This document shows, piece by piece, positions 9,398 through 18,012 of a DNA stretch of 64,000 bases (the stretch's first letter is position 1; the number at the start of each line of letters is the position of its first letter). The notes under the pieces were generated by a model, which saw nothing but the letters and a program-made list of their open reading frames with translations, ran no database searches and had not been told where the DNA came from. Source of the DNA: Paraburkholderia sp. BL23I1N1 (lineage in GTDB: Bacteria > Pseudomonadota > Gammaproteobacteria > Burkholderiales > Burkholderiaceae); NCBI RefSeq assembly GCF_003610295.1, contig NZ_RAPV01000001.1, positions 1,612,001 to 1,676,000 of the forward strand. Direction: 5' to 3'. The position numbers were made by a program, and so were the translations under genes.

Positions 9398-9639
9398 ATT
9401 CGGCCGCGCTGGAGGTGGCTCGATCGGTTCCATCCGCTAGCGGATGGAATGTCGAACCTGTTCGCTTGATGCATACTCGAAATAATTAAAAGAGCAATTT
9501 GGCCATGGACCGGTCGAGATGGAATGGACGCCGCCCTCCCTCCGGAGAAGTGGGCGCGCTTCAGGGTCCCCAGGACCGAACGACATCAATGTGCCGAAGT
9601 GGAGTTGCGACACAACCACTTGAGGAACAGAGGCCCCAG

Positions 9640-9690
9640 ATGGACGCTACGACATATGGACTCGATACTGCAAAACGGGTGCTCCCGGCA
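9640..9690 (+). mobile_element. N-terminal fragment of an IS110-type transposase
   Basis: The ATG at 9640 reads MDATTYGLDTAKRV, typical of the start of IS110-family DEDD transposases, then loses similarity. It is a short scar in the spacer between nifV copy 1 and the rtx-like operon. Confidence 0.45.
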
Positions 9691-9849
9691 GATTCGACTA
9701 CAGCAACATCACCTCGTCCTGACGAGGTGTAGGAGGGACATGTCGGCGATTCACGAGTCAGTTCGAAAATGACCTTGACAACTTTCTGCTCGTAGAAGGG
9801 CAACCCCTATCGCGTCGCGAACAATTTAACGTGGCAGTGCCGTGGCGAT
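9690..9849. other. Spacer downstream of the rtx-like operon
   Basis: No gene is recognised. The stretch tcacctcgtcctgacgaggt near 9711-9730 can form a small hairpin but lacks a clear T tract on the operon's strand, so I do not call it a terminator. Confidence 0.4.
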
Positions 9850-11220
9850 TCAACTTCTCTCGAATCCCCTGGCCAACTCCCAATCCGTGACCCGCCGATC
9901 GTATTCGAACTGCTCCCATCGCGCGGCGTGCACGTAATGATCGACGACCTCGTTCCCCAACACCTCGCGCAGCCACGTCGAATTCGAACTGATGTCGGTG
10001 GCGTCCCGCAGCGTTTTCGGAATTTCCGGTAGCTCGGCATCCCGATAAGCGTCGCCGACAAACGGGTCTGGCAATGCCAGTTTCTCGTCGATGCCCGCAA
10101 GACCCGCCGCGATCAGGGCCGCAAAAGCGAGATACGGATTCAGATCCGCACCGCCGATGCGGCACTCCACGCGGACGGCGTCCGAGCTTTCGCCGCAAAG
10201 GCGGAAACCGACCGTCCGATTGTCCTGGCTCCATGCGACCTTGGTCGGCGCGAACGTGCCGATCTGGAATCGCTTATAGGAGTTGATGTGGGGCGCCAGA
10301 AAGAGGGTGATGTCCTTCGAATATTTCAGCAGGCCCCCAAGGTAATGGTGCATCAGATCGGACATGCCGTGAGGCGACTTGTCGTCATAAAACAGCGGTC
10401 GCCCGTCCAGCGACCGCAGCGAGGCGTGGACATGACTGGAGGAACCTGCCAGATCATAACTCCACTTTGCCATGTAGGTGATCGCCTTGTCATGCTGTGC
10501 CGCAATCTCCTTGCTACCGTGCTTAATGATCGTATGGTGATCGGCCATCACCAGCGGGTCGGAATAGCGGACATTGATTTCTCCCTGACCCGAACCGCCT
10601 TCGCCCTTAGAGCATTCAATGGCGATTCCTGCGCCGTGCAGTCCGTTTCTGATCGGGCGCATGACGGATTCCTGGCGCGTTGTCGACAGGATGTGGTAAT
10701 CCTGATTGTAGGCGCCGAATGTCTCCAGCTTATTGTATTTTTTTCTCGATATCGCCTCGTAGGATTCATCGAACAAATAGAACTCCAGCTCCGATGCGAA
10801 ACAGGCGCACATACCGCGATCGGCCAGCCGGCGCAACTGTTTCTGCAGAATCTGTCTCGGCGAATGGACAACCGGCTGCCCATTATGATCAAACACGTCG
10901 CAGATCACCAATGCGGTTGCGTCGAGCCACGGCAGCCGCCGCAAGGTGGAGAGGTCGGGCTTGAGCAGGAAATCGCCATAACCGTCCACCCAACTGGCGC
11001 TGGTATAACCGGGCACCGGCAGCATGTCCATGTCATCGGCCAATAAATAATTGCAGGCGTGCGTTTCTTGGTAGCCGTGATGGACAAAAAAATCGGCATG
11101 ACACCGCTTTCCCATCAGGCGGCCCTGCATGTCCACCATGCAGACGAGCACGGTGTCTATGGCGCCAGAGGTCACTGCGTGCTTCAATTCATCGAATTTC
11201 ATGCTCATGTTTTCAGCCAT
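9850..11220 (-). CDS. Glutamine synthetase-like glutamate-amine ligase (PuuA type)
   Basis: The 456-residue protein has the glutamine synthetase catalytic fold: ASELEFYLFDE (metal-binding Glu near residue 140), EGGSGQGEINVRY, SSSHVHASLRS (His metal ligand), NSYKRFQIGTFAP and the ATP/phosphate-binding ECRIGGADLNPYLAFAALI. It lacks the length and adenylylation features of GlnA. It resembles gamma-glutamylputrescine synthetases, which ligate glutamate to a primary amine with ATP. It is the last gene of the nod-box-2 operon, whose product chemistry includes an amino alcohol, so an amine such as serinol may be the acceptor; that is inference. The start is the ATG at 11218-11220; ATGs four and six codons downstream are alternatives. 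Confidence 0.8.
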   Translation of the reverse strand: MAENMSMKFDELKHAVTSGAIDTVLVCMVDMQGRLMGKRCHADFFVHHGYQETHACNYLLADDMDMLPVPGYTSASWVDGYGDFLLKPDLSTLRRLPWLDATALVICDVFDHNGQPVVHSPRQILQKQLRRLADRGMCACFASELEFYLFDESYEAISRKKYNKLETFGAYNQDYHILSTTRQESVMRPIRNGLHGAGIAIECSKGEGGSGQGEINVRYSDPLVMADHHTIIKHGSKEIAAQHDKAITYMAKWSYDLAGSSSHVHASLRSLDGRPLFYDDKSPHGMSDLMHHYLGGLLKYSKDITLFLAPHINSYKRFQIGTFAPTKVAWSQDNRTVGFRLCGESSDAVRVECRIGGADLNPYLAFAALIAAGLAGIDEKLALPDPFVGDAYRDAELPEIPKTLRDATDISSNSTWLREVLGNEVVDHYVHAARWEQFEYDRRVTDWELARGFERS

Positions 11221-11325
11221 CTATCAAGAAGAAGGTGTCATTTCAATTATCTGCACGGGAGGCCCTTGGGGCGGCCGGGGCCGAGGTGGTTCCAATCCGC
11301 ATGGGCGTACGCCGTCGGGCGGCCA

Positions 11326-12249
11326 TCATCGATCGATGCCGATCCTGCCCGGATCGGATGGGGTGGTTTGAAAAATCTGGGTTATCCAGTTTCCGAACAA
11401 CAGATGTGCGTGACTACGCCACTGGTTTTTTGGCGGCAAGGTTTCGCAGTCGTCGGGGAAATAGTTTCTCGGAAGATGGATGTCTCTGCCCGCGTTTCGA
11501 TCGCGGAAGTACTCGTCGGCCAGCGTGTGTGAGTCGTACTCGATGTGGTTGAAGATTTGGAGCGCGTGATGTTTGCAGTCGTTGAGCAGACAGAGGCCGG
11601 TTTCCGCCGAGTCAATGAGCACAGAGACGCCGCTGTCGGCCGGAATGTCGGTGTGCCGCATTTCCGTCCAGCGTGACACCGGGATATCAAAATCGTCGGA
11701 AAAACCCTTCAGGTACGGCGAGTCGATTTTTAGGCCGTGATGCCTGAATACACCAAAGGCTTTTTCATTCAGCGCGTATTTGGGCATGCCATGAAAATAA
11801 TGCATTGCCGCCTGGGCCCCCCAGCAGATGTTGAAGCAGCTGTGGACGTTGGTTTGCGTCCAGTTGAAGATGCTGGCGAGCTCGTCCCAATAACTGACTT
11901 CCTCAAAAGGGATCGTTTCGACCGGCGCCCCGGTAATGACGAATCCGTCGAATTTCTGCGCCTTGACGTCCAACCAGTCGTGGTAGAACGACACGAGATG
12001 TTCAGTCGGCGTGTTCTTGGGCGCGTGGTTGGTGATCTTGACGAGCGTCAATTCGACCTGCAACGGTGTGGCGCCGAGCAGGCGGGCAATCTGGATTTCC
12101 GTACTGATCTTGTTTGGCATGAGATTCAGCAAGCCAACGCGCAGCGGCCGGTGATACTGATATACCGTGCTCTCTTCGTCCATCACCGTGACGCCTTCCG
12201 TCTCAAGTGCGGACACTGCGGGCAAACCTTTGGGAATTCTGATTGGCAT
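11326..12249 (-). CDS. MetA-type homoserine O-acyltransferase, predicted to use acetyl-CoA
   Basis: The 307-residue protein matches MetA throughout, with catalytic Cys142 in NICWGAQA, His235 and Glu237 in FNHIEYD, and the usual start MPIRIPKGLPAVSALETEGV at the ATG 12247-12249. Residue 111 is Glu (TGAPVETIPFEEV). In the MetA family Glu at this position is linked to acetyl-CoA use, whereas Gly, as in E. coli, gives succinyl-CoA use. The enzyme is therefore predicted to make O-acetylhomoserine, the substrate expected for the RtxA-like sulfhydrylase-family enzyme encoded upstream in the same operon. A chromosomal housekeeping role is less likely in this context. The 75-bp tail past the core (QTTPSDPGRIGIDR) is unremarkable. 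Confidence 0.85.
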   Translation of the reverse strand: MPIRIPKGLPAVSALETEGVTVMDEESTVYQYHRPLRVGLLNLMPNKISTEIQIARLLGATPLQVELTLVKITNHAPKNTPTEHLVSFYHDWLDVKAQKFDGFVITGAPVETIPFEEVSYWDELASIFNWTQTNVHSCFNICWGAQAAMHYFHGMPKYALNEKAFGVFRHHGLKIDSPYLKGFSDDFDIPVSRWTEMRHTDIPADSGVSVLIDSAETGLCLLNDCKHHALQIFNHIEYDSHTLADEYFRDRNAGRDIHLPRNYFPDDCETLPPKNQWRSHAHLLFGNWITQIFQTTPSDPGRIGIDR

Positions 12250-12265
12250 GGGCTTGCAGCCTCCG

Positions 12266-14034
12266 TTATGAGTTAAACGTACGCCAGGTATCAAAACGAT
12301 TCGGTCGCGGCTTTCGCCGCAGCCGGCATCGATCACGGAAACCATACGGGAATTGCGATTTATTCTGCAGCGTATTCATTCGTCTTTTCTGCTTCAGTGC
12401 GCGACTGAGACGATGCCAATCCGAGCATCTGGCCGATATCGGCATCGATCGGCCAGGTACTTGCCGATCCACGCTTGACTGGCTGCCAGTTTCGGCGGAA
12501 GCAAACTGCCTGGCACCGGAAACAATCAGATCTGCTGCCTTTTCGCCGACCATCGTGACGGTTGTATTGATATTGACCGACACCATCGCCGGACACGGAC
12601 ACGGACACGGACACGGACACGGACACGGACACGGACACGGACACGGACACGGACGCGTCGCAGACGCGCAGCCCGGAAACCCCCTTGACCTTCAGATCGG
12701 GGACGCGACGGCGTTCGGATCGTTGGCGGAGCCTGCTCGACAGGTGCCGGCAGCGTGATAGTACGTCTGGCAATTTTTCCGGATGTATTCGCGCAGATCG
12801 CTCTCTTGAATAATGTCGGGGCCGGGCAGCAATTCCTTGCTGATAATTCTCTTGAAGCTTTCCGTCTGGCCCAGCCGCCGGCAAACGAAACGCTCTCGAG
12901 CAGAATATTCTCGTCGTAATGATCGGCGTCCGAAAGATAGTTGAGGTCGATTGTCGGCGCGACGCAAATATCGGGGGAGGTAATTTTCGGAACCCGTGGC
13001 TCCGGCTTCTGGCGACATTCGGCTCGAGCGCAATAATAGATCTCGCTTCGGGGTCGACGCTTGGTATTCGTCACCGAACCGCCCGTTGACCCAGCCGGCC
13101 GTCGGGCCGAGTTGTAGCTGGCTCTCCACCGATTGCGCGCCCGGTGTGGTGTTCAGCATGGCAATCGCCTCGTAAGGCGTGATGTGCCGGTCGGGTACCG
13201 GCGCCGCCGTTTCGAAAATCACCGGCACTGAGTAGTGATCGATCGGGTGTTTGCCGACACCGGGACTGTGGTGGACCACGTCGATACCGAGTTCACGCAG
13301 ATCGACCGCATCGCCGATTCCCGAGCTCAAAAGAAGCTGAGGAGGTTGGATGCTCCCTGCGCAAACAATGATTTCCCGCCCGGCGGCAATGCGCCCCCTC
13401 CCGGTGAGGCAGGCGCTGGCCACGCTGCCGATGAACTTGATCCTGCCGACGAGCGTGTCGGTCTGGATCTCCAGATTAGGGGGCAAGGACGTCAACGGAT
13501 GGAGGTAGGCGACGGACGACGAATTCCTCAGGCGCCCGTGCACGTTCAAGGTCAGCATGCCAATGCCGAAATCGACCTTCGGCAATCCGAGCGCGACACC
13601 TGCCTCGATAAACGCGCGCGAAACGAGGTGTCGCTCCGGACGCTGCTCGATCGTGACGCGTTCTTTCAGATGCTCGAAATACGGTCTGACATCCTTTCCT
13701 GACCATCCATCGGCACCAAGCTCGCGCCATGAATCAAAATTCGCTTCCGGCGGTACCAGGTAGGCACAGTCGTTGTGATTGCCGCAGCCGCCCCGCATCC
13801 TGGCGCGCGAGTACGTGATCTGGCGGCCGGAATGCTTCTTGGGTTTGGTCAGGAACGCCCAGTCCGTACCGGAATCGAGTTCAAACAGACGGGAGATATC
13901 CATCATCGCGGGGATTCCCTCGTCAGGTGGTCCTGCTTCGATGAGCAGGACCGAGCCGATATTCGCATCGGCGAGCCGTCGCGCGATGATCGATCCGCGC
14001 TGCCACCGCCAATTAAAATATAGTCGAAGATCAT
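12266..14034 (-). pseudogene. GMC-family oxidoreductase, multiply frameshifted
   Basis: From the ATG at 14032-14034 the frame gives MIFDYILIGGGSA, an FAD-binding Rossmann start, but a base is missing near 13997 and the rest (SIIARRLADANIGSVLLIEA) is in another frame. The body contains GMC signatures (GREIIVCAGSIQPPQLLLSS, YYHAAGTCRAG). Further shifts occur near 13060, near 12870 and near 12710. The C-terminal GLRVCDASV runs into ten GGACAC repeats at 12591-12650, then NTTVTMVGEKAADLI resumes in a third frame. GMC enzymes oxidise alcohols with FAD. At least four lesions make it a pseudogene; the neighbours remain intact. Confidence 0.85.
12591..12650 (+). repeat. Hexanucleotide tandem repeat (GGACAC)10
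   Basis: Ten perfect copies of GGACAC in a row are followed by one imperfect copy GGACGC. It lies within the broken GMC oxidoreductase gene, at the end of the conserved VCDASV segment. The unit is a multiple of three, so repeat number alone would not shift frame, but the flanks are in different frames. Confidence 0.98.
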
Positions 14035-14088
14035 GGTGCTCCTTTTTGTCATGCCGTTGATCGATAAACCATCGGTGATTCCAGTCCG

Positions 14089-14697
14089 TCAATAAGGAGA
14101 CAGGATCAGACCAAGCGCGACCAACGCGTAAATCACGCCTGTTACCCTGTTGAATGCAGATTTGTTGTCGAAGGCCGCGCGCGCCTTGTGGGCGAGGAAC
14201 ATATACCCGCTATAGATCGAGAGCGAAATGACCATCGCCGCCAGACCCAAGGAGATTGCCTGGATGGTGTACGAAACGCGCGGGCTGATGAAACTCGGGT
14301 AGGTGAGCAGGCTGGCCAGCCATCCCTTGGGGTTGGTCAGGGAAACGAGCAGCGAATCGACAAACATCTGCTTCGGGCTCGAATCGCCGACCTTCCCGTC
14401 GCTCGGCCCGGATTTCGCGAAGAAGGCGCCGACCGCGAGGTAGGCGAGATAGATCGCCCCGATCCATCGTAGGTAAGTCAGGATCCAGCGATGGTCATAG
14501 ATGATCAAACCGACGCCCGACAGCACGACCGTCGCGTGAATGGCGGTTCCCAGCCCAAAACCGAATAATGCACCGGGAATTGTCGTTTTGATTCCATGCC
14601 TGATCGCCTGGGCAACTGCAAACGCAACGTTGGGGCCGGGCACGGCGATTGCGGACGTGAAGGCAACGGAAAACAAAGCCAACAAATGTAAATCCAT
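14089..14697 (-). CDS. LysE/RhtB-family exporter
   Basis: The 202-residue membrane protein starts MDLHLLALFSVAFTSAIAVPGPNVAFAVAQ at the ATG 14695-14697. The PGPN motif near residue 20 and about six hydrophobic segments are typical of LysE/RhtB amino-acid exporters. A longer upstream frame exists but has no family similarity. It lies between the amidotransferase-like gene and the GMC pseudogene in the nod-box-2 operon. The obvious hypothesis is export of the operon's amino-acid-like product. Confidence 0.85.
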   Translation of the reverse strand: MDLHLLALFSVAFTSAIAVPGPNVAFAVAQAIRHGIKTTIPGALFGFGLGTAIHATVVLSGVGLIIYDHRWILTYLRWIGAIYLAYLAVGAFFAKSGPSDGKVGDSSPKQMFVDSLLVSLTNPKGWLASLLTYPSFISPRVSYTIQAISLGLAAMVISLSIYSGYMFLAHKARAAFDNKSAFNRVTGVIYALVALGLILSPY

Positions 14698-14770
14698 AAA
14701 TCGTCCAGTTAGCCTGAAGATGCGATTGAATTGCAAGGGAGATTGGATTGCCAAAAAACCGGCCCGGCCG

Positions 14771-15598
14771 CTATTTCGACAATTGCCCCGTTGATTGATA
14801 AGCATGGCATGCACTTCCGAATGCCCTGAATATCTTCCGGCTCGTGGTATCGGCGGCGGCATGCCATTCGGGGTGCCACTGCACCGCGAGTTGAAAGGCC
14901 GCTGACGTCGTGTAGGACAGAGCCTCGATCACGCCATCCTCGGCGACCGCTTCCAACTGAACACCGGACGCCACCGTGGTGATGCCCTGGTTGTGCAGGG
15001 AATTGACGTAGAGCTCGCGGTTCTCGACGATCGACGACAGTAGTCCGCCGGGAACGACCTGGATCGTATGAACGGGGAGATACTGCTGATCGCGAGGCAC
15101 GTTCGGGTTCTCGCTATGCACGATGCCTTGGCCCACCACTGACAAGTCGGCATGCAGCGTGCCGTTCCGATGAACGCTCATCTCCTGCAAACCGCGGCAG
15201 ATACCGAGGACCGGCATTTCGAGTTCAATAGCGACCGACAATGCGACGCATGACAGACGATCCCTTGGCCGATCTCGCTCGCCGGGAATGACATCGTCTT
15301 CCCCGCGATTCCAGACGCGTTGCTGCTCGTTGAAGATCCTGGGATCGAGATTCGATTCGTCGCCGGTCAATACCAGGCCGTCCAGGCGCCGCATCACTTC
15401 GCGGAAATTGCGCACGGTTGCGTCCCAGGGCAGATCGCCGTCGATCGTTGGCAGGATCACGCATTCGACGGATGCGTGCCGGTCGAGCGCATCGATGTAG
15501 CGCCGCCGCAACCAGTCACGGTGAACGCCGTCGTAAAGGTGACGATTGGCCGTGACTCCGACGACGGCGCGACCCACATCACGAGGTTTGTCCATCAT
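14771..15598 (-). CDS. Class I glutamine amidotransferase-like gamma-glutamyl hydrolase (PuuD type)
   Basis: The 275-residue protein has the peptidase C26 triad: nucleophile Cys in VLGICRGLQEM (about residue 154) and His-Glu in AVQWHPEWH (about 243-246). It also has the VNSLHNQGI segment found in gamma-glutamyl-GABA hydrolases. Such enzymes remove a gamma-glutamyl group from an amine or amino acid. Its start overlaps the stop of the desaturase gene as ATGA, so translation is probably coupled. Together with the PuuA-like ligase at 9850 it suggests a gamma-glutamyl protection and release step in the pathway. That pairing is an inference from the operon, not shown for rhizobitoxine to my knowledge. 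Confidence 0.82.
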   Translation of the reverse strand: MMDKPRDVGRAVVGVTANRHLYDGVHRDWLRRRYIDALDRHASVECVILPTIDGDLPWDATVRNFREVMRRLDGLVLTGDESNLDPRIFNEQQRVWNRGEDDVIPGERDRPRDRLSCVALSVAIELEMPVLGICRGLQEMSVHRNGTLHADLSVVGQGIVHSENPNVPRDQQYLPVHTIQVVPGGLLSSIVENRELYVNSLHNQGITTVASGVQLEAVAEDGVIEALSYTTSAAFQLAVQWHPEWHAAADTTSRKIFRAFGSACHAYQSTGQLSK

Positions 15599-16689
15599 TG
15601 CTCTTGCACCGCCGTTGAGAGGGATGCACGCCGCGCGTCGTAGAGACGCCTGTTCCGGTCGAGCAACTGGCCGATGACGCTCGGCTGCCCCTTGGGGCCA
15701 CGCACAAACAGGCCGCCCCAGGAATCGGTAATCTCGGCATAGTTCGGATCGCGCATGCGGATGTTCTGCGCGCGCGCTAACAGCCAGAACGGAACACCGG
15801 GCGAAAGATGGTGCTCCAGATGGTATTCATCGAAATTTACGCCGAACAGCAGCCGTTCGATCAGGTTGCCCTTTCGGTTGCGCGTGAGATAGACGTTTTC
15901 GACCTCGGTCTCGCACATTGGCGAGTGCTCGGCGATCTCAATGAACCAGCCCAGTATCTGGAAGGTGGTCAGATAGGGAATCAGCCAGAACAGCACCAGT
16001 AAATGCAGCGCACCGGCCTTGGCAAAGCCGGCAATGATGATCACCCAGAAGGCCGCGAACCCGTAGGAATCGATGGCGGCGCCCCGTTTGTCGACGCTCT
16101 TGTCGTCCTTGTTCGAAATCAGAAAGCGGTTGTGCCACAGGTACTTCAGATAGCGCAGCGTGGCCCCGCCCAGAATGGCCTTCCAGACGATCGAAAACGC
16201 ATACTCGCGCGGCTCGCGCACCTGATAAACCCCGGAAGAGATGAAAAACTGCAGGTCGGGATCTTGCTCGGGATCGCCAAGGTACGGATGATGAAGATGC
16301 ACATGGGAAACGCGATAGGCCCAGTGCCGTTGAAAGATCGGATAGGCGGCGAACGTAATGCCGAGAAAATGGTTCCATTTTGTATTTTTCGCGAGTATCC
16401 GGTGGGCGGCATCGTGCGAGATCGTCGTCAGCCCCCGCTGATGCGCGCCAATCATGAGCACCGCAATTGGGTAAAGCCACCAACTGAACCGAACCGTGAC
16501 AAACGCACAAGCCAGTATGACCAGGTAGTCCTTCAGCACGTACAGCGCGCCGGTGATATTGTCCGGTCGCAATTCGGACAGATCCCGCGTGATGTCGCGG
16601 GAGAAATGGAATGTATCGAACCGCTTGTTCCGCAGTTTCCAGACTTGAGACGTTTCCATGATGGTTATCTTCCTCGCCGGATTGGGCAT
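15595..16689 (-). CDS. rtxC: Fatty-acid-desaturase-like dihydrorhizobitoxine desaturase RtxC
   Basis: RtxC of Bradyrhizobium elkanii introduces the vinyl-ether double bond into dihydrorhizobitoxine. This 364-residue membrane diiron protein has three histidine boxes, HDAAH (92-96), HVHLHH (129-134) and HLEHH near residue 305, with several hydrophobic segments between. The start ATG at 16687-16689 overlaps the stop of the upstream sulfhydrylase-like gene as ATGA, and its own stop overlaps the next start in the same way. Position directly after the two RtxA-like genes is the main reason for choosing RtxC over a lipid desaturase. Confidence 0.82.
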   Translation of the reverse strand: MPNPARKITIMETSQVWKLRNKRFDTFHFSRDITRDLSELRPDNITGALYVLKDYLVILACAFVTVRFSWWLYPIAVLMIGAHQRGLTTISHDAAHRILAKNTKWNHFLGITFAAYPIFQRHWAYRVSHVHLHHPYLGDPEQDPDLQFFISSGVYQVREPREYAFSIVWKAILGGATLRYLKYLWHNRFLISNKDDKSVDKRGAAIDSYGFAAFWVIIIAGFAKAGALHLLVLFWLIPYLTTFQILGWFIEIAEHSPMCETEVENVYLTRNRKGNLIERLLFGVNFDEYHLEHHLSPGVPFWLLARAQNIRMRDPNYAEITDSWGGLFVRGPKGQPSVIGQLLDRNRRLYDARRASLSTAVQEQ

Positions 16690-18011
16690 CAGATGGCGTC
16701 GAGCCCGCGTTGAATATCGAAAATCACGTCGTCCACGTTTTCGATGCCGACGCACAGGCGGATCGATCCGTCGAATATTCCCGCGGCCTCGCGTTTCTCT
16801 TTCGGGACGGTGGTGTGAGTGGTCGAGACGGGATGCGTCACGAGTGTCCGCGCATCACCCACGTTCGAAACGTGATACATGAGCCGGATGTTCTGGATGA
16901 ACGCCCGGCCAGCCGCCTCGTCGTCCAGTTCGAACATGATCATGGCGCCATGACCGACGCGGGCGTCGACCAGTTCGTCAACGAGTTCGCGATCGCGTCC
17001 AGTGGCGAGCCCCGGATACGAGATGCGCCTGACCTTCGGGTGCTGCTTCAGGAAACTGGCCACCGCCGCCGCGTTTTCGCAATGGCGTTGCATGCGCAGA
17101 TGCAGCGTCTCTAGGCCTTGAATCAATTGGAAGCTCGCGAACGGACTGATCGCGGCACCGGTATCGCGAAGCCAGGTCATCCGTGCCTTCAGGAGATAGG
17201 CGCTCGCGCCAAGGTCGCCCAGTTTCCGCACGGCATCGCGCCAGAGTATTCCGCCATGCGCTTCGTCGGGCTCATTGAGTAAAGGCAAGCGGGAAGGATC
17301 GTCGAAGGCGAAGTTGCCGTTGTCGACTACCAACCCGCCCAGCGTCGTGCCGTGGCCGCAGATGTATTTCGTCGCCGAATATGTTGTTATGGCGGCGCCA
17401 AGCGAAGCGGGGCGGGACACGAGCGGCGTGGTCGTGTTGTCGACCACAAGCGGAATGCCGCGGCGCTTGCCGATTTCGGCAAGCGCCGCGACGGGAAACG
17501 GTATAAGACAGGGGTTGGAAAACACCTCGCCGAAGATCGCGACGGTTCTATCGTCGATCTGCGATTCGAACGATGACACCTCTCGTGGGTCGGCCGATCG
17601 CGCCTCGATGCCCAGCCGTTTGAACGTGTTGAACAACAGGTTCCAAGAATTCCCGTACAGGTACTTCGATGCCACCACGTTGTCGCCAGGCTGCCCGCTG
17701 CTTAGATTCACGAGGGCAAGGAACGTTGCGGCCTGTCCCGACGCCACGGCGAGTGCATCGGCGGCGCCGTCCACCGTGGCATATCTCTGTTCCAGGATGC
17801 GCGTGGTTGGATTGATGATCCGCGTGTAGGTGAATCCGTCTTCCTTGACGTTGTAGATGTCGGCAATCTTCGACAGATCGCCGTCGAGCTCATAGGCGGT
17901 GGATTGGTAGATCGGCACCGCGACGGCCTTGGTGATGGGGTCGTGCCGATAACCGGCATACAGGAGCGCGGTTTCTCGGGACATTTCCGTGCCGGGAATA
18001 TTCCGTGACAT
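16689..18011 (-). CDS. O-acetylhomoserine sulfhydrylase-like enzyme (C-terminal half of RtxA)
   Basis: The 440-residue PLP enzyme of the Cys/Met metabolism family starts MSRNIPGTEMSRETALLYAG at the ATG 18009-18011 and contains the PLP-lysine segment TYSATKYICGHGT and the C-terminal RLCVGIENVDDVIFDIQRGL. In B. elkanii RtxA the same two modules, aminotransferase then sulfhydrylase-like, form one polypeptide called dihydrorhizobitoxine synthase. Here a stop codon and one base (TAACATG) separate them. The module is expected to join an O-acylhomoserine to serinol, making dihydrorhizobitoxine. A plain methionine-pathway sulfhydrylase is possible, but the desaturase and aminotransferase neighbours argue against it. 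Confidence 0.82.
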   Translation of the reverse strand: MSRNIPGTEMSRETALLYAGYRHDPITKAVAVPIYQSTAYELDGDLSKIADIYNVKEDGFTYTRIINPTTRILEQRYATVDGAADALAVASGQAATFLALVNLSSGQPGDNVVASKYLYGNSWNLLFNTFKRLGIEARSADPREVSSFESQIDDRTVAIFGEVFSNPCLIPFPVAALAEIGKRRGIPLVVDNTTTPLVSRPASLGAAITTYSATKYICGHGTTLGGLVVDNGNFAFDDPSRLPLLNEPDEAHGGILWRDAVRKLGDLGASAYLLKARMTWLRDTGAAISPFASFQLIQGLETLHLRMQRHCENAAAVASFLKQHPKVRRISYPGLATGRDRELVDELVDARVGHGAMIMFELDDEAAGRAFIQNIRLMYHVSNVGDARTLVTHPVSTTHTTVPKEKREAAGIFDGSIRLCVGIENVDDVIFDIQRGLDAI

Positions 18012-18012
18012 G

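Noticed and set aside
8105..9433. 442-residue NifV with a long N-terminal extension
   Set aside because: The extra 64 residues cover the sigma-54 promoter region and have no homology; the ATG at 9241 fits the family.
12591..12650. CRISPR-like direct repeats
   Set aside because: The unit is 6 bp with no spacers; it is a simple tandem repeat.
12526..13074. Arg-Val repeat protein
   Set aside because: It is a reading of the GGACAC microsatellite within a frameshifted GMC oxidoreductase gene.
14089..14862. 257-residue LysE-like protein
   Set aside because: The first 55 residues do not fit the family; the PGPN-containing start at 14697 does.
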